Positions 26,081 through 35,103 of a stretch of DNA of 43,960 nucleotides are shown here, piece after piece (position 1 is the first letter of the stretch; each line of letters opens with the position of its first letter). This DNA is from Candidatus Phyllobacterium onerii. Its GTDB lineage: Bacteria; Pseudomonadota; Alphaproteobacteria; Rhizobiales; Rhizobiaceae. The position numbers were made by a program, and so were the translations under genes. The DNA lies in contig NZ_JAQMHX010000025.1 in assembly GCF_028331445.1 (NCBI RefSeq), positions 1 through 43,960 of the forward strand, given 5' to 3'. Under the pieces are notes generated by a model. It did no database searches. It was not told where the DNA came from and was given only the letters and a program-made list of their open reading frames with translations.

Positions 26081-27031
26081 GTGTATCTCTCCTCTACGGA
26101 AAATGGTCGCTCCGCCAGTCCGGAAGGTCTGGTGGAGAATGTCAGCTTGCTGTCCCTTAACCGTGACCGCTTTTGGAGAAATCTTACGCTAGCGCCTGCG
26201 ATTGTGTTGTTCCTCGCGCTGACGGTCTTGCCGATGGTCAATCTGGTAGTTCTCAGCCTGCACGACATCGATTGGGCGCAAGGGCTTTCAAGCTGGACCT
26301 ATGTTGGCCTCAAGCATTACGCATCTCTCGCGGCGGATTCGCTTTTTAAGGCAAGTATCCTCAATACATTGGTCTTTTCCACCGTGGCCGTTTCCGTTCA
26401 GATGGTTCTTGGCTTTGCCCTTGCCTTGCTGACCAGTTCAATTGTCCATGGGCGGCTGTTCTACCGAACGGTATTCCTGTTGCCGATACTTGTCCCGGGT
26501 ATCATTATCGGTGCTATCTGGAAGTTGATGTTCAGCTTCGATTTCGGCGTGCTGAATCAGATGGCAGGCGCGATTGGCATCATGCCGCGTGACTGGCTGG
26601 GGGACGCCACTTATTCCCTTGCTTCGATCATTGTCGTCGACATCTGGCACTGGACGCCGTTCTGTTTCCTGCTTCTGCTCGCGTCACTCGAGACCCTGCC
26701 TCAGGATGTTTATGAAGCAAGCGACATTGACGGCGCAACCAGCTGGCAAAGTCTCTGGTACATCACAATCCCCCTGATGCTCCCCGCAATTGCCGTAACT
26801 TTCGTTTTCCGTCTGATCCTTGCATTCAAGGTCTTCGATGAAGTTTATCTGCTGACGGGCGGGGGGCCGGGGACATCGACCGAAGTGGTCAGCTTTACCA
26901 TTTTCCGCCGCTTTTTTACGGAAGACAGGCCCGGCTATGGATCGGCGATGTCGGTCACGACGTTCGCCCTCATTGCGCTGATGATCATAGTCGTCTCTGC
27001 CGTGACGCGCCGGAAAGGGAGCACGTCATGA
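26081..27031 (+). CDS. ABC transporter permease, MalF type, of the sulfatase cluster
   Basis: A 316-residue inner-membrane permease with six hydrophobic helices after a 35-residue cytoplasmic head. I start at GTG 26081, with AAGGA 6 bp upstream; a TTG at 26075 overlaps the binding-protein stop but has no spacing for a ribosome site. The EAA loop is YEASDIDGATSWQSLWYITI near residue 215, and FDEVYLLTGGGPGTSTE is the standard downstream motif. Its TGA overlaps the next ATG (ATGA). Confidence 0.92.
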   Translation: MYLSSTENGRSASPEGLVENVSLLSLNRDRFWRNLTLAPAIVLFLALTVLPMVNLVVLSLHDIDWAQGLSSWTYVGLKHYASLAADSLFKASILNTLVFSTVAVSVQMVLGFALALLTSSIVHGRLFYRTVFLLPILVPGIIIGAIWKLMFSFDFGVLNQMAGAIGIMPRDWLGDATYSLASIIVVDIWHWTPFCFLLLLASLETLPQDVYEASDIDGATSWQSLWYITIPLMLPAIAVTFVFRLILAFKVFDEVYLLTGGGPGTSTEVVSFTIFRRFFTEDRPGYGSAMSVTTFALIALMIIVVSAVTRRKGSTS

Positions 27032-27867
27032 GTGCGGCTTACGGTGCCCCCCTCCGTCCGATGCTCTTCCGACACGGGCTTCTGGTTATAGCCGCAGCCC
27101 TAGTCCTGTTTCCGTTCCTGTGGATTGTCGCAGCCGCCTTCAAGACACAGATCGCGCTGCTGACGGGCCAGCTTCTCTTTCAGCCCACGTTGGCAAATTT
27201 CGTGGATGTGCTTTTCTCCAGCACGTCCGACTATGTCCGTAACTTCAGCAACAGTTTGGTCATTGCGAGTGCGAGTACGGTACTTGTTCTCGTGGTTGCG
27301 ACGCTGGCTGCCTATTCGCTGCAGTGCATGCAGTGGCCGTCGTGGGTACTTCACTCCATGCTGGGCTGGTCCGTGATATTCCATATGGTACCTCCGATCA
27401 CCTTGGCTGGTGCATGGTACTCGATGTTCCGGACAATTGGGCTCGATAATACCTATACGGGACTCATTCTCGCACATACGACACTTAATCTGCCCATGGC
27501 CCTCTGGATGATGGGAGTCTTTGTTCGCGACGTTCCAAGGGAACTGATCGAAGCGGCAAAAATCGATGGTGCCGGAACGCCACGCATCCTGCGCCATGTC
27601 GTTGTGCCGCTTGTCCGTCCGGGTCTCGCAGCAGCAGGCATATTGTCGTTCATCTTCAGCTGGAATGAATTTGCCGTCGTGTTGACCCTGAGCCAGCGGC
27701 AGACCGCCACGGTACCAGTCGCCATCGGCAAATATGCCCAGGAGAATACCATCGCCTACACCGAGATGGCAGCGGCGTCCGTGCTTTCGATGATGCCTGC
27801 CGTGCTCCTGCTACTCATTGCCCAACGTTTCATTGTCCGCGGCCTGACCACTGGCGCGGTGAAGTAA
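27028..27867 (+). CDS. ABC transporter permease, MalG type, of the sulfatase cluster
   Basis: A 279-residue permease. The ATG overlaps the MalF-type stop as ATGA, so the start is certain. The EAA loop reads IEAAKIDGAGTPRILRHVVV near residue 175 and FIFSWNEFAVVLTLS follows. No ATP-binding subunit is encoded after it; the next gene is a sulfatase 20 bp on. The transporter must therefore borrow an ATPase encoded elsewhere, for instance the MalK/UgpC type at 13.8-14.9 kb. Confidence 0.92.
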   Translation: MSAAYGAPLRPMLFRHGLLVIAAALVLFPFLWIVAAAFKTQIALLTGQLLFQPTLANFVDVLFSSTSDYVRNFSNSLVIASASTVLVLVVATLAAYSLQCMQWPSWVLHSMLGWSVIFHMVPPITLAGAWYSMFRTIGLDNTYTGLILAHTTLNLPMALWMMGVFVRDVPRELIEAAKIDGAGTPRILRHVVVPLVRPGLAAAGILSFIFSWNEFAVVLTLSQRQTATVPVAIGKYAQENTIAYTEMAAASVLSMMPAVLLLLIAQRFIVRGLTTGAVK

Positions 27868-27887
27868 CCGACCGAAGGAATGACATC

Positions 27888-29420
27888 ATGAAAGTTGTTT
27901 TCGCGCTTTTCGATTCGCTCAACCGCCATATGCTTGGTCCCTATGGCGGTACACGGATCCCGACACCGAACTTTGACCGTCTTGCCCAGCATACGATTAC
28001 CTTTGACAATCACTACGTCGGAAGCATGCCTTGTATGCCAGCCCGACGCGACATGCTAACCGGGCGTCTGAGTTTCCTCCACCGCAGTTGGGGCCCGATG
28101 GAGCCTTACGACAATTCGTTCCCGGAGCTGCTTGCTGCCTCCGGCGTCTACAGCCATCTCATCACAGATCACTATCATTACTTCGAGGATGGTGGTGCGA
28201 CATATCACAACCGGTATGACTCTTATGATTTCGTGCGCGGGCAGGAAGGTGACCGCTGGAAAGCAATGGTTCAACCGCATTGGGACCGGCTCCGCGAAAT
28301 GTACCATGCGCGCCAATTTTCGGCCAAGAGGCGAGACTACAAGTCTCAACACATCATCAACCGCGGGTTCATTAAAGAAGAAGAAGATTTCCCGTCGGTG
28401 CAGGTATTCAAGGCCGGGTTCGATTTTCTCGACCTTAACCGCGAAGCTGACGATTGGATCGTGCAGATAGAAACCTTCGATCCGCATGAGCCCTTCTATG
28501 CGCCAAAGCGGTTCAAGGACAAATTCGACACCGGGTGGAACGGACCCATCCGCGATTGGCCGCGATACGGACGAGTGGATGAACTGCCGGAGGAATGCGA
28601 GGAACTGCGCGCCAACTACTATGCAACAGTAGCTCTATGCGATTCCTTGCTGGGCGATCTGCTGGATTATTTCGATCAACACGACATGTGGAAGGACACC
28701 GCGTTGGTTGTGACCACCGACCACGGTTTCTTGCTGGGAGAACACGACTTCTGGGCCAAGAACCGCATGAACATGTATCAGGAGATCGTTCATATTCCAT
28801 TGTTCGTGCATGATCCGCGAAAACAGTTCCTTGACGGAACCCGGTGCGGTAACCTGACCCAAACCACCGACTTCGCGGCCACTTTTCTCGACTTCTTTGG
28901 CGTGGAGCCTGCGGCCGAAATGACGGCGCCATCGCTGTTTGCCTCGTTGGACCAGCCAATGCGCGACGGGTTGTTGTTTGGATATTTCGGTGGGGCAGTC
29001 AACGTCACGGACGGTAGATACAGTTACCACTGCTATCCTGCAGATCTCATTCGGCAGGAAATCAACCAATACACGTTGATGCCTACGCACATCTCCAGTT
29101 TTTTCACAACGGAAGAACTGTCCAATGCGTCCCTGTCAGAACCGTTCGAGTTCAGCAAAGGCGTGCCGCTTCTTAAAATTCCGGTCATCGAACGCTCCCC
29201 GATGAATGAACATTATGGACCCGGAGCAATGATTGAGAATGACACGAGACTTTATGATCTGGTTTCAGACCCCGGACAAAACAGTCCTCTTGATAATCCT
29301 ACAACGGAAGCCGAGATGTCCAATTTGATGGCCTCCCTCATGCTTGCAAACGAAGCGCCTCCCGAAGCATACCGACGCTTGGAAATCCCTGTCCCTGTTG
29401 TTGAATCCATGGATACCTGA
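27888..29420 (+). CDS. Sulfatase, type I (formylglycine-dependent), cytoplasmic
   Basis: A 510-residue member of the alkaline-phosphatase/sulfatase superfamily. The activation motif C-M-P-A-R starts at C49 and continues to MLTGR; this is the Cys-type motif that a formylglycine-generating enzyme converts in the active site. FDSLNR near residue 9 and TTDHGFLLGEHDFWAKN around 300 supply metal ligands. There is no signal peptide, so it works in the cytoplasm. Expected reaction: hydrolysis of a sulfate ester (a phosphonate/phosphodiester activity is possible in this clade). Placed between the sugar ABC genes and an aldose-epimerase-like gene, it probably desulfates an imported sugar. GAAGGAATG upstream gives a fair ribosome site. 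Confidence 0.92.
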   Translation: MKVVFALFDSLNRHMLGPYGGTRIPTPNFDRLAQHTITFDNHYVGSMPCMPARRDMLTGRLSFLHRSWGPMEPYDNSFPELLAASGVYSHLITDHYHYFEDGGATYHNRYDSYDFVRGQEGDRWKAMVQPHWDRLREMYHARQFSAKRRDYKSQHIINRGFIKEEEDFPSVQVFKAGFDFLDLNREADDWIVQIETFDPHEPFYAPKRFKDKFDTGWNGPIRDWPRYGRVDELPEECEELRANYYATVALCDSLLGDLLDYFDQHDMWKDTALVVTTDHGFLLGEHDFWAKNRMNMYQEIVHIPLFVHDPRKQFLDGTRCGNLTQTTDFAATFLDFFGVEPAAEMTAPSLFASLDQPMRDGLLFGYFGGAVNVTDGRYSYHCYPADLIRQEINQYTLMPTHISSFFTTEELSNASLSEPFEFSKGVPLLKIPVIERSPMNEHYGPGAMIENDTRLYDLVSDPGQNSPLDNPTTEAEMSNLMASLMLANEAPPEAYRRLEIPVPVVESMDT

Positions 29421-29423
29421 CCC

Positions 29424-30392
29424 ATGTGGCAGGCAGCACGAGGTGGAAAAGAGCTTCGCCCCCTTGTTGGCGATTTGCGGCAGCTTGCATCTGTCCGTCG
29501 GATAATCCTCGATGAAGGACCTGAACGTGGCGTTCAAGCGCTGGCCTTTTCCACCGGTGGCGGTCTGGATTTTTGGGTGCTGTGCGATCGAAGCTTTGAT
29601 ATCGGTCCCCTGTGGTGGCGCGGCACGCCGATCGCCTGGCAGAGCCCATCCGGCTTTGCTTCGCCCTACCTGCGCGATCCCCACGGCGATGGCGGGTTCG
29701 GCTTTGAACGGTTGTTTTCGGGTTTTCTGGTGACGTGCGGACTGGAACACATCCGTCAACCGGCTGACGGGAAACCGCTGCACGGTCACCTGCCATTCAC
29801 ACCTGGCAGACTGCTTTCTCATGGTGAGGATTGGGATGCTGCCGAGCCGGTCATTTTCTGTGAAGGTGAGACTACGCAAGCACGGCTTAACGGTGAAAGA
29901 CTGCGCTTAAAGCGCCGGATCGAGGCCCCAATTGGAGGAGCGGTATTGAGGATCATTGATGAGGTCCTCAATATTGGCAGGCGTCATGAAACGGTTGCGG
30001 TGCTGTACCATATGAACTTCGGTTTCCCTATTGTGGGTTCCGGAACAACCGTGTCATTGAACGACAGTCCTCTGCTCGGGCCGCTCCATGACGTTGACCT
30101 CCAGGCCCAGCCGACCGTGAGGTGTTTTGAAGTTGGTGATCAAAGCCAAGCGAGATGTGTGATCCGGCGCGAGAACAGCGGTTTGAGGCGAGGGACGGAG
30201 GCAATCGTGAGCTGGGAGACTTCCACGTTGCCCCATGCTCAAGTTTGGCACGATCTTCGTCCCTACAGTCAGGTGATCGGAATTGAGCCGGTAACTTCTG
30301 CTCGTGAATATCGTATCAACCAGGACGTGCCCTCAATTGCACCCGGGAACGCAATGCCCTTCAGCTTAGCGGTTTCGTTTGCAGATTTTTGA
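29424..30392 (+). CDS. DUF4432 family aldose-1-epimerase-like protein
   Basis: A 322-residue protein. The order of motifs is that of DUF4432: GGGLDFWVLCDRSFDIGPLW, AWQSPSGFASP, FSGFLVTCGLEHIRQP, PLHGHLPFTPGRLLSH, NIGRRHETVAVLYHMNFGFP, and a closing EPVTSAREY. The fold is the beta-sandwich of galactose mutarotases, and conserved His/Asp/Glu positions are seen. Likely role: anomer conversion or another step on the sugar freed by the sulfatase. It starts three bases after the sulfatase stop without a strong ribosome site, suggesting coupling. Last gene of the cluster. Confidence 0.85.
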   Translation: MWQAARGGKELRPLVGDLRQLASVRRIILDEGPERGVQALAFSTGGGLDFWVLCDRSFDIGPLWWRGTPIAWQSPSGFASPYLRDPHGDGGFGFERLFSGFLVTCGLEHIRQPADGKPLHGHLPFTPGRLLSHGEDWDAAEPVIFCEGETTQARLNGERLRLKRRIEAPIGGAVLRIIDEVLNIGRRHETVAVLYHMNFGFPIVGSGTTVSLNDSPLLGPLHDVDLQAQPTVRCFEVGDQSQARCVIRRENSGLRRGTEAIVSWETSTLPHAQVWHDLRPYSQVIGIEPVTSAREYRINQDVPSIAPGNAMPFSLAVSFADF

Positions 30393-30867
30393 ACCTTACT
30401 GATGTCGCGCTTATACGCCAGATGACTTCGCAATATCTCATTAGCAAAATTGGCAAAAAAGCACAGTACCTTGGATGCAAGCGCTCACGTAGCTCGGTTT
30501 ACCCTTGGCCTGCGTTTTCTCATGGCGAGGTGTGGCAGCGCACGTGATGTTCTCGGTACTTCGAAAATCGCATAGTGCCTCGTCTGGAACAGTAAATACC
30601 CTGGTGATCATCCCGAACGGGATTATTCAGGACTTCATTTACGATTATTCAAAAAATGGTCCCGAACGGTTCTTTTTTGAACAGCTCGCGGCGCTGACGG
30701 GGGTTGGGGTGCTTTTCGTGCGCGAACTCGAAGCCGCGAAGGATAGTTACCAGATAGGACGCGCCCTGCAGGTGGCGGCGACCTTAGGATTGCGTGTTTC
30801 CGTCGGCAGTCGTCGGGAGCGCGTGTCATGACGCGTCTGCTGGACGTCTATTGCCTGGGCCGGAATG
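30393..30867. other. Gap with a doubtful open frame (30505-30831, +)
   Basis: After the epimerase-like gene no firm gene is seen until 31232. A frame at 30505-30831 ends with protein-like sequence (NGPERFFFEQLAALTGVGVL, AKDSYQIGRALQVAATLGLR), but its front half is not convincing, no ribosome site was found, and no family is recognised. I read it as the remains of a lost gene rather than an intact one. Confidence 0.35.
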
Positions 30868-31097
30868 GACGAAGCCGAGGCATTCCTTGACAAGGAGATT
30901 GGCGACATGTCGACCCTCAGGATGCGGGTTCCTGGACGCTGCTTAAGTCCACTCCGGACGATCGGGCCAAGGCCGCTTACTGGAATGCCGATGCCGTCAA
31001 AAACGGCCATCTGGCGCCCCAGTTGAAGATCGAGAACGAAAAGGAAAAGCCCCAGACCGTCAACTACGATGAGCTGGTCAAGAGCTGGAGCAAGTAA
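30868..31097 (+). pseudogene. Frameshifted C-terminal gene remnant
   Basis: One frame reads AWAGMDEAEAFLDKEIGDMS up to about 30910. A second frame then continues as DPQDAGSWTLLKSTPDDRAK, AAYWNADAVKNGHLAP, QLKIENEKEK and ends ELVKSWSK with TAA at 31095-31097. The second part is strongly protein-like (helical, Lys/Glu-rich, defined end). The family is not recognised; an ABC binding protein tail is one possibility. It is upstream of the GAF/Fis regulator and not intact. Confidence 0.45.
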
Positions 31098-31231
31098 GTT
31101 TCTGATGCCATCGGCTGGTGGCGGAGGTGTCCGCCGCCAGCCGTGACGACAAAGTCGACCATTGACGGCAAGTCAAAGTAGCATACGCTGGCAATAGCGA
31201 TGGTAGTTCGCTTGAACCTTGGGAGGAGGCC

Positions 31232-32224
31232 ATGGCAATGCGGCATGATGGCTTGCATGCCGAACATATACAGTCCGCATTGATCGGAAGTGCCGCTGCA
31301 CAATCTGCGCTGATCGCGTCCTGGGGCCGTTCGATGCGTCTTTACGGTTTGAGTCCCGAAGAAGGCGCTCCGAATGTGCTCACCGACCGTGAACTGAAAG
31401 ATGCGCGCGAACGGCTTGGATCATTAATCGATACCGCAGAGTCGGCGCTGGAGCGCCTTTATTCCGCTGTCGGTGGTGCAGGCTGCTGTGTGCTGCTCGC
31501 TGACAAGGATGGAGTTCCGGTTGATCGCCGCGGCTACGAAGGCGATGACGCGACATTCCGCACGATCGGTCTTTGGACCGGAGTAGTGTGGAGCGAGGAG
31601 AGCGAAGGGACCAACGGAATTGGTACCGCACTTGCCGAACAGAGGGCACTTACGATCCACCGGGATCAACATTTCCGCAGCCGCAACACTGCGCTGTCCT
31701 GTACCGTTGCCCCGATTTTTGATCATCGGGGCCGTCTGATTGCGGCAATTGACGTCTCCTCGGCCCGTCGCGACTTGACCGAGGATTTCGTCAAACTCAT
31801 CGCGGTTGCCGTGGTTGATGCCGCGCGCAGGCTCGAGGCTGAGAACTTCCGGTTGGCATTTCCCAAGGCAAGAATTGTTTTGGCGCAAGGCGCGGACGCC
31901 GCGAGCGAACGAGCCGTGCATGCACTGATTGCTGTGGATGAGGATGATCTCGTTATCGGCGCTTCCCGCGCAGCCCGCCATATGCTTGGATTGACCGATG
32001 AATCGCTCCGCAAGCCCTTGCCGGCTTCTGACGTTCTGGGCGAGCAAGCCAATGCCGAGCTCGATTATGCCACCGCAGAACGAGGTGCCATCCAGCGTGC
32101 TTTGGCACGTTCTGGCGGCAACATATCCGCTGCTGCAAACAATCTGGGTATCAGCCGCGCCACCCTGCATCGCAAACTGAAACGGCTCGGCTTTCCCGAT
32201 AAGGTCTCGTTCAGCGATTTCTAA
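31232..32224 (+). CDS. GAF-domain Fis-type regulator lacking the AAA+ domain (AcoR-like)
   Basis: A 330-residue regulator. Residues ~60-190 form a GAF sensor domain of the AcoR type (GCCVLLADKDGVPVDRRG, the WSEESEGTNGIGTALAE motif, HFRSRNTALSCTVAPIFD), and the C-terminal ~45 residues are a Fis-type HTH (QRALARSGGNISAAANNLG then ISRATLHRKLKRLGF). The sigma-54-activating AAA+ module that normally stands between them (with GAFTGA) is absent. It therefore cannot act as a classical enhancer-binding protein and probably works with sigma-70. The ATG has GGAGGAGG just upstream. The next gene is an aldehyde dehydrogenase, with a perfect palindrome between them as likely binding site. Confidence 0.9.
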   Translation: MAMRHDGLHAEHIQSALIGSAAAQSALIASWGRSMRLYGLSPEEGAPNVLTDRELKDARERLGSLIDTAESALERLYSAVGGAGCCVLLADKDGVPVDRRGYEGDDATFRTIGLWTGVVWSEESEGTNGIGTALAEQRALTIHRDQHFRSRNTALSCTVAPIFDHRGRLIAAIDVSSARRDLTEDFVKLIAVAVVDAARRLEAENFRLAFPKARIVLAQGADAASERAVHALIAVDEDDLVIGASRAARHMLGLTDESLRKPLPASDVLGEQANAELDYATAERGAIQRALARSGGNISAAANNLGISRATLHRKLKRLGFPDKVSFSDF

Positions 32225-32230
32225 TCGCAG

Positions 32231-32250
32231 CTGTCGCAAAATTGCGACAG
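32231..32250. promoter_or_regulatory. Perfect palindrome between regulator and aldehyde dehydrogenase: operator
   Basis: CTGTCGCAA (32231-32239), AA, TTGCGACAG (32242-32250). It starts six bases after the regulator stop and lies 136 bp before the dehydrogenase start. TGTCGCAA-N2-TTGCGACA-like dyads fit binding by a Fis-type HTH dimer, and AcoR-like regulators are known to use similar sites. I looked for a sigma-54 -24/-12 pair (TGGCAC-N5-TTGC) downstream and found none. Confidence 0.7.
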
Positions 32251-32386
32251 ATCAACGACGGCCCTGCCTTGGCTGGGCTGACATATCAGTCATAGAGCGC
32301 GATGCTTGCCTTTGATACCGCAGCAGGCGGTGTTTTCAACGCAGCCGGTTTGCAGGAGCGAACTGCGCTGCAAGGGAGGAAAATCC

Positions 32387-33904
32387 GTGAACAAGGTAGA
32401 GTTCAATCGCACAGTCAAACCCAATTTCAAAAAGCGCTATGGCAACTTCATCGGCGGCAAATTCGTCGAACCGAAAGCCGGGCGCTATTTTGAAAACACG
32501 TCGCCGGTAAACGGTCAGGTTCTTTGTGAGATCGCCCGTTCCGACGCAAGCGATGTCGATGCGGCACTCGATGCAGCACACGCTGCCAAGGAAGCCTGGG
32601 GCCGCACGAGCGCTGCCGAACGCAGCGTCATGCTCAACAAGATTGCACAGGTGATGGAAGACAACCTCGCTGTGCTTGCCCAGGCGGAAACCTGGGACAA
32701 CGGCAAGCCAATCCGCGAAACCACGGCGGCTGATCTACCGCTTGCCGTCGACCATTTCCGCTATTTCGCCGGGGCGATCCGTGCACAGGAAGGTGGTATC
32801 TCGGAAATCGATCACGATACGGTGGCCTATCATTTCCATGAACCGCTCGGTGTCGTCGGTCAGATCATCCCGTGGAACTTCCCGATCCTGATGGCGGTGT
32901 GGAAGCTTGCCCCGGCATTGGCTGCGGGAAATTGCGTCGTGCTGAAGCCTGCGGAACAAACTCCTGCATCCATCCTGGTGCTCGCCGAACTGATCGCAGA
33001 TATCCTGCCGCCCGGCGTGCTCAACATCGTCAACGGTTTTGGCCTTGAAGCCGGCAAACCGCTAGCCTCGAGCCCCCGTATTGCCAAGATCGCATTCACC
33101 GGCGAGACGACGACCGGACGGCTGATCATGCAATATGCCAGCCAGAACCTGATACCGGTGACACTGGAGCTGGGCGGCAAATCCCCCAACATTTTCTTCA
33201 AGGATGTCACGGCCGAAGATGATGATTTCTTTGACAAGGCGATCGAGGGTTTCGTCATGTTCGCCCTCAACCAGGGTGAGGTATGCACCTGTCCGAGCCG
33301 CGCTCTCATCCATGAATCCATTTACGACAAATTCATGGAAAAGGCGCTGAAGCGCGTGGAAGCGATCGTGCAAGGCGATCCGTTGGATCCAGCGACCATG
33401 ATCGGCGCTCAGGCCTCGAGCGAACAGCTGGAGAAAATCCTCTCCTACATGGATATCGGCAAACAGGAGGGTGCCGAGGTGCTGATCGGCGGCGAACGCA
33501 ATTTGCTCGCCGGTGATCTGGCGGGCGGATATTATGTGCAGCCGACGGTCTTCAAGGGTCACAACCGCATGCGGGTTTTCCAGGAGGAGATATTCGGCCC
33601 CGTTGTTTCGGTGACGACCTTCAAGGACAATGACGAGGCGCTGTCGATCGCCAACGATACGCTCTATGGTCTTGGCGCAGGGATCTGGAGCCGCGATGCC
33701 AATACTTGCTACCGCTTCGGACGTGCAATTCAAGCAGGGCGCGTCTGGACAAACTGTTACCACGCCTATCCGGCGCATGCGGCATTCGGTGGCTACAAGC
33801 AGTCGGGCATTGGCCGTGAAAACCATCTGAAGATGCTGGATCACTACCAGCAGACCAAGAACATGCTCGTCAGCTACAGCCCGAAGAAGCTCGGTTTCTT
33901 CTGA
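32387..33904 (+). CDS. NAD-dependent aldehyde dehydrogenase (acetaldehyde type, AldA/ExaC-like)
   Basis: A 505-residue aldehyde dehydrogenase. GTG 32387 follows GGGAGGAA and gives the usual family length; earlier in-frame codons lack a ribosome site. The catalytic Cys is C300 in [11 protein letters not shown], the general base is E261 in LELGGKSPN, and [20 protein letters not shown] and FTGETTTGR form the NAD and substrate sites. Members of this subgroup oxidise acetaldehyde and other short aldehydes in alcohol use and detoxification. It is preceded by its probable regulator and followed by DUF779, the usual partner gene. Confidence 0.94.
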   Translation: MNKVEFNRTVKPNFKKRYGNFIGGKFVEPKAGRYFENTSPVNGQVLCEIARSDASDVDAALDAAHAAKEAWGRTSAAERSVMLNKIAQVMEDNLAVLAQAETWDNGKPIRETTAADLPLAVDHFRYFAGAIRAQEGGISEIDHDTVAYHFHEPLGVVGQIIPWNFPILMAVWKLAPALAAGNCVVLKPAEQTPASILVLAELIADILPPGVLNIVNGFGLEAGKPLASSPRIAKIAFTGETTTGRLIMQYASQNLIPVTLELGGKSPNIFFKDVTAEDDDFFDKAIEGFVMFALNQGEVCTCPSRALIHESIYDKFMEKALKRVEAIVQGDPLDPATMIGAQASSEQLEKILSYMDIGKQEGAEVLIGGERNLLAGDLAGGYYVQPTVFKGHNRMRVFQEEIFGPVVSVTTFKDNDEALSIANDTLYGLGAGIWSRDANTCYRFGRAIQAGRVWTNCYHAYPAHAAFGGYKQSGIGRENHLKMLDHYQQTKNMLVSYSPKKLGFF

Positions 33905-33972
33905 GTTCGTAGGCTGGAATGAAACGTCGGTGGCACTTTGTTGCCGCCGATGACGTTTTGCGGAGGAGCACC

Positions 33973-34305
33973 ATGAAAGACAAAGTCAGCGCCACACCTG
34001 CTGCGCTTGAACTGATCGCGACGCTGCAGACGGAGTACGGACCGATCTTGTTTCATCAGTCCGGTGGCTGTTGCGACGGCTCGTCACCGATGTGTTATCC
34101 AAAAGGCGATTTTATCATCGGTGACCAAGATGTTCAGCTTGGTGAAATCGGTGGAGCTCCCGTCTACATCAGCGCCCCGCAATATGACGTGTGGAAGCAC
34201 ACCGAGCTTATCATAGACGTCGTCCCAGGCCGTGGCGGCATGTTTTCACTCGACAATGGCCGGGAAGTGAGATTTCTGACGCGATCAAAAGTCTGCATCA
34301 TCTAA
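33973..34305 (+). CDS. DUF779 family protein, aldehyde dehydrogenase-linked
   Basis: A 110-residue cytoplasmic protein. ATG 33973 has GGAGGAG upstream. The Cys-rich motif HQSGGCCDGSSPMC (H28, C33, C34, C41) and the C-terminal FLTRSKVC are the marks of DUF779; these could bind a metal. In many proteobacteria and actinobacteria this gene follows acetaldehyde dehydrogenase, as it does here 68 bp downstream. Biochemical role unproven; an accessory or aldehyde-protective role is inferred from linkage only. Confidence 0.92.
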   Translation: MKDKVSATPAALELIATLQTEYGPILFHQSGGCCDGSSPMCYPKGDFIIGDQDVQLGEIGGAPVYISAPQYDVWKHTELIIDVVPGRGGMFSLDNGREVRFLTRSKVCII

Positions 34306-34317
34306 CCAGGTCGGGTG

Positions 34318-34911
34318 CTATTCCCTCGGTGAAGCTACTGGACTTCCTCCCAACGCCTTGATTGGATCCGGCAGATCGGCGAGGACCTGCGAGACGAGAA
34401 TCCAAGGCGCTTGGGTTCCATCAAGATGTAGTACAGGGGCAATTTGTGTCCCCAACCACGCCTCATGCCGCGCCAAATTCCGTCCTGGAAAATCCGGTTT
34501 GTCATATTGAGCAGCCCAAGCGGCGAAGGCGGTATGGATTTCATACATGTCGCCTGATGGCAATATTCGGTTGCCGTATCGTTGATGTTCCCGCGCCAAG
34601 AGCCGTTCCATCCGAATTGGCGTCGGAGTGTACACAAATACAATCAGATTGACCTTCTTGATCAGGGTATCTCCCCACCCGTCGAATGATCCGGACAACA
34701 CCCAGCCATCCTCGCCCAGCGCTTCTTCGATCAGGCGGACGCGATCGGCCGGGGGACGCTTGGTCGAGAACGGCGGATTGGTCGGGTACCAATAGAAGTC
34801 ATCACAATCCACATGGCGGACTCCCAACGCTGAGGCAAGGCCACTGCCTAGCGTTGTCACCCCTGAACACGATGCTCCAGTTATGTAGATCGACGGTTTC
34901 TCCAGTTTCAT
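34318..34911 (-). CDS. P-loop kinase-like ATPase (adenylate kinase/topology modulation type)
   Basis: A 197-residue nucleoside-kinase-like P-loop protein. ATG 34909-34911 has AGAGG upstream. The phosphate loop is GASCSGVTTLG at residues ~12-22, a Walker A of the G-x4-G-[VT]-T-T type with Cys in the place of the usual Gly. HVDCDDFYWYPT (a substrate Asp pair), GWVLSGSFDGWGD and LLAREHQRYGNR follow, resembling small AAA_17/AAA_18 and FlaR-type kinases. Substrate unknown. Convergent with DUF779, 12 bp apart, and divergent from the DUF1194 gene. Confidence 0.82.
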   Translation of the reverse strand: MKLEKPSIYITGASCSGVTTLGSGLASALGVRHVDCDDFYWYPTNPPFSTKRPPADRVRLIEEALGEDGWVLSGSFDGWGDTLIKKVNLIVFVYTPTPIRMERLLAREHQRYGNRILPSGDMYEIHTAFAAWAAQYDKPDFPGRNLARHEAWLGTQIAPVLHLDGTQAPWILVSQVLADLPDPIKALGGSPVASPRE

Positions 34912-35103
34912 CGTCAACCTCTTGAGGCCACGCTCGGTATCAATCCAACAATACCCATAAGTTGTCCTCGCTGCCACCTGTCAGATTTTCGGCCCACTCA
35001 ACAATAGAAACGAGTTTTCTAACCTCTTCGGCTAAGCGTGTTCATGCTGCGGACATGCTACTTTGAACAACAATCGTCGCTGGCGAGGGCACGGGGGGTG
35101 GAG

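Noticed and set aside
32251..32386. Sigma-54 promoter before the aldehyde dehydrogenase
   Set aside because: No GG-N10-GC pair with the right context was found, and the regulator lacks the AAA+ domain needed to activate sigma-54.
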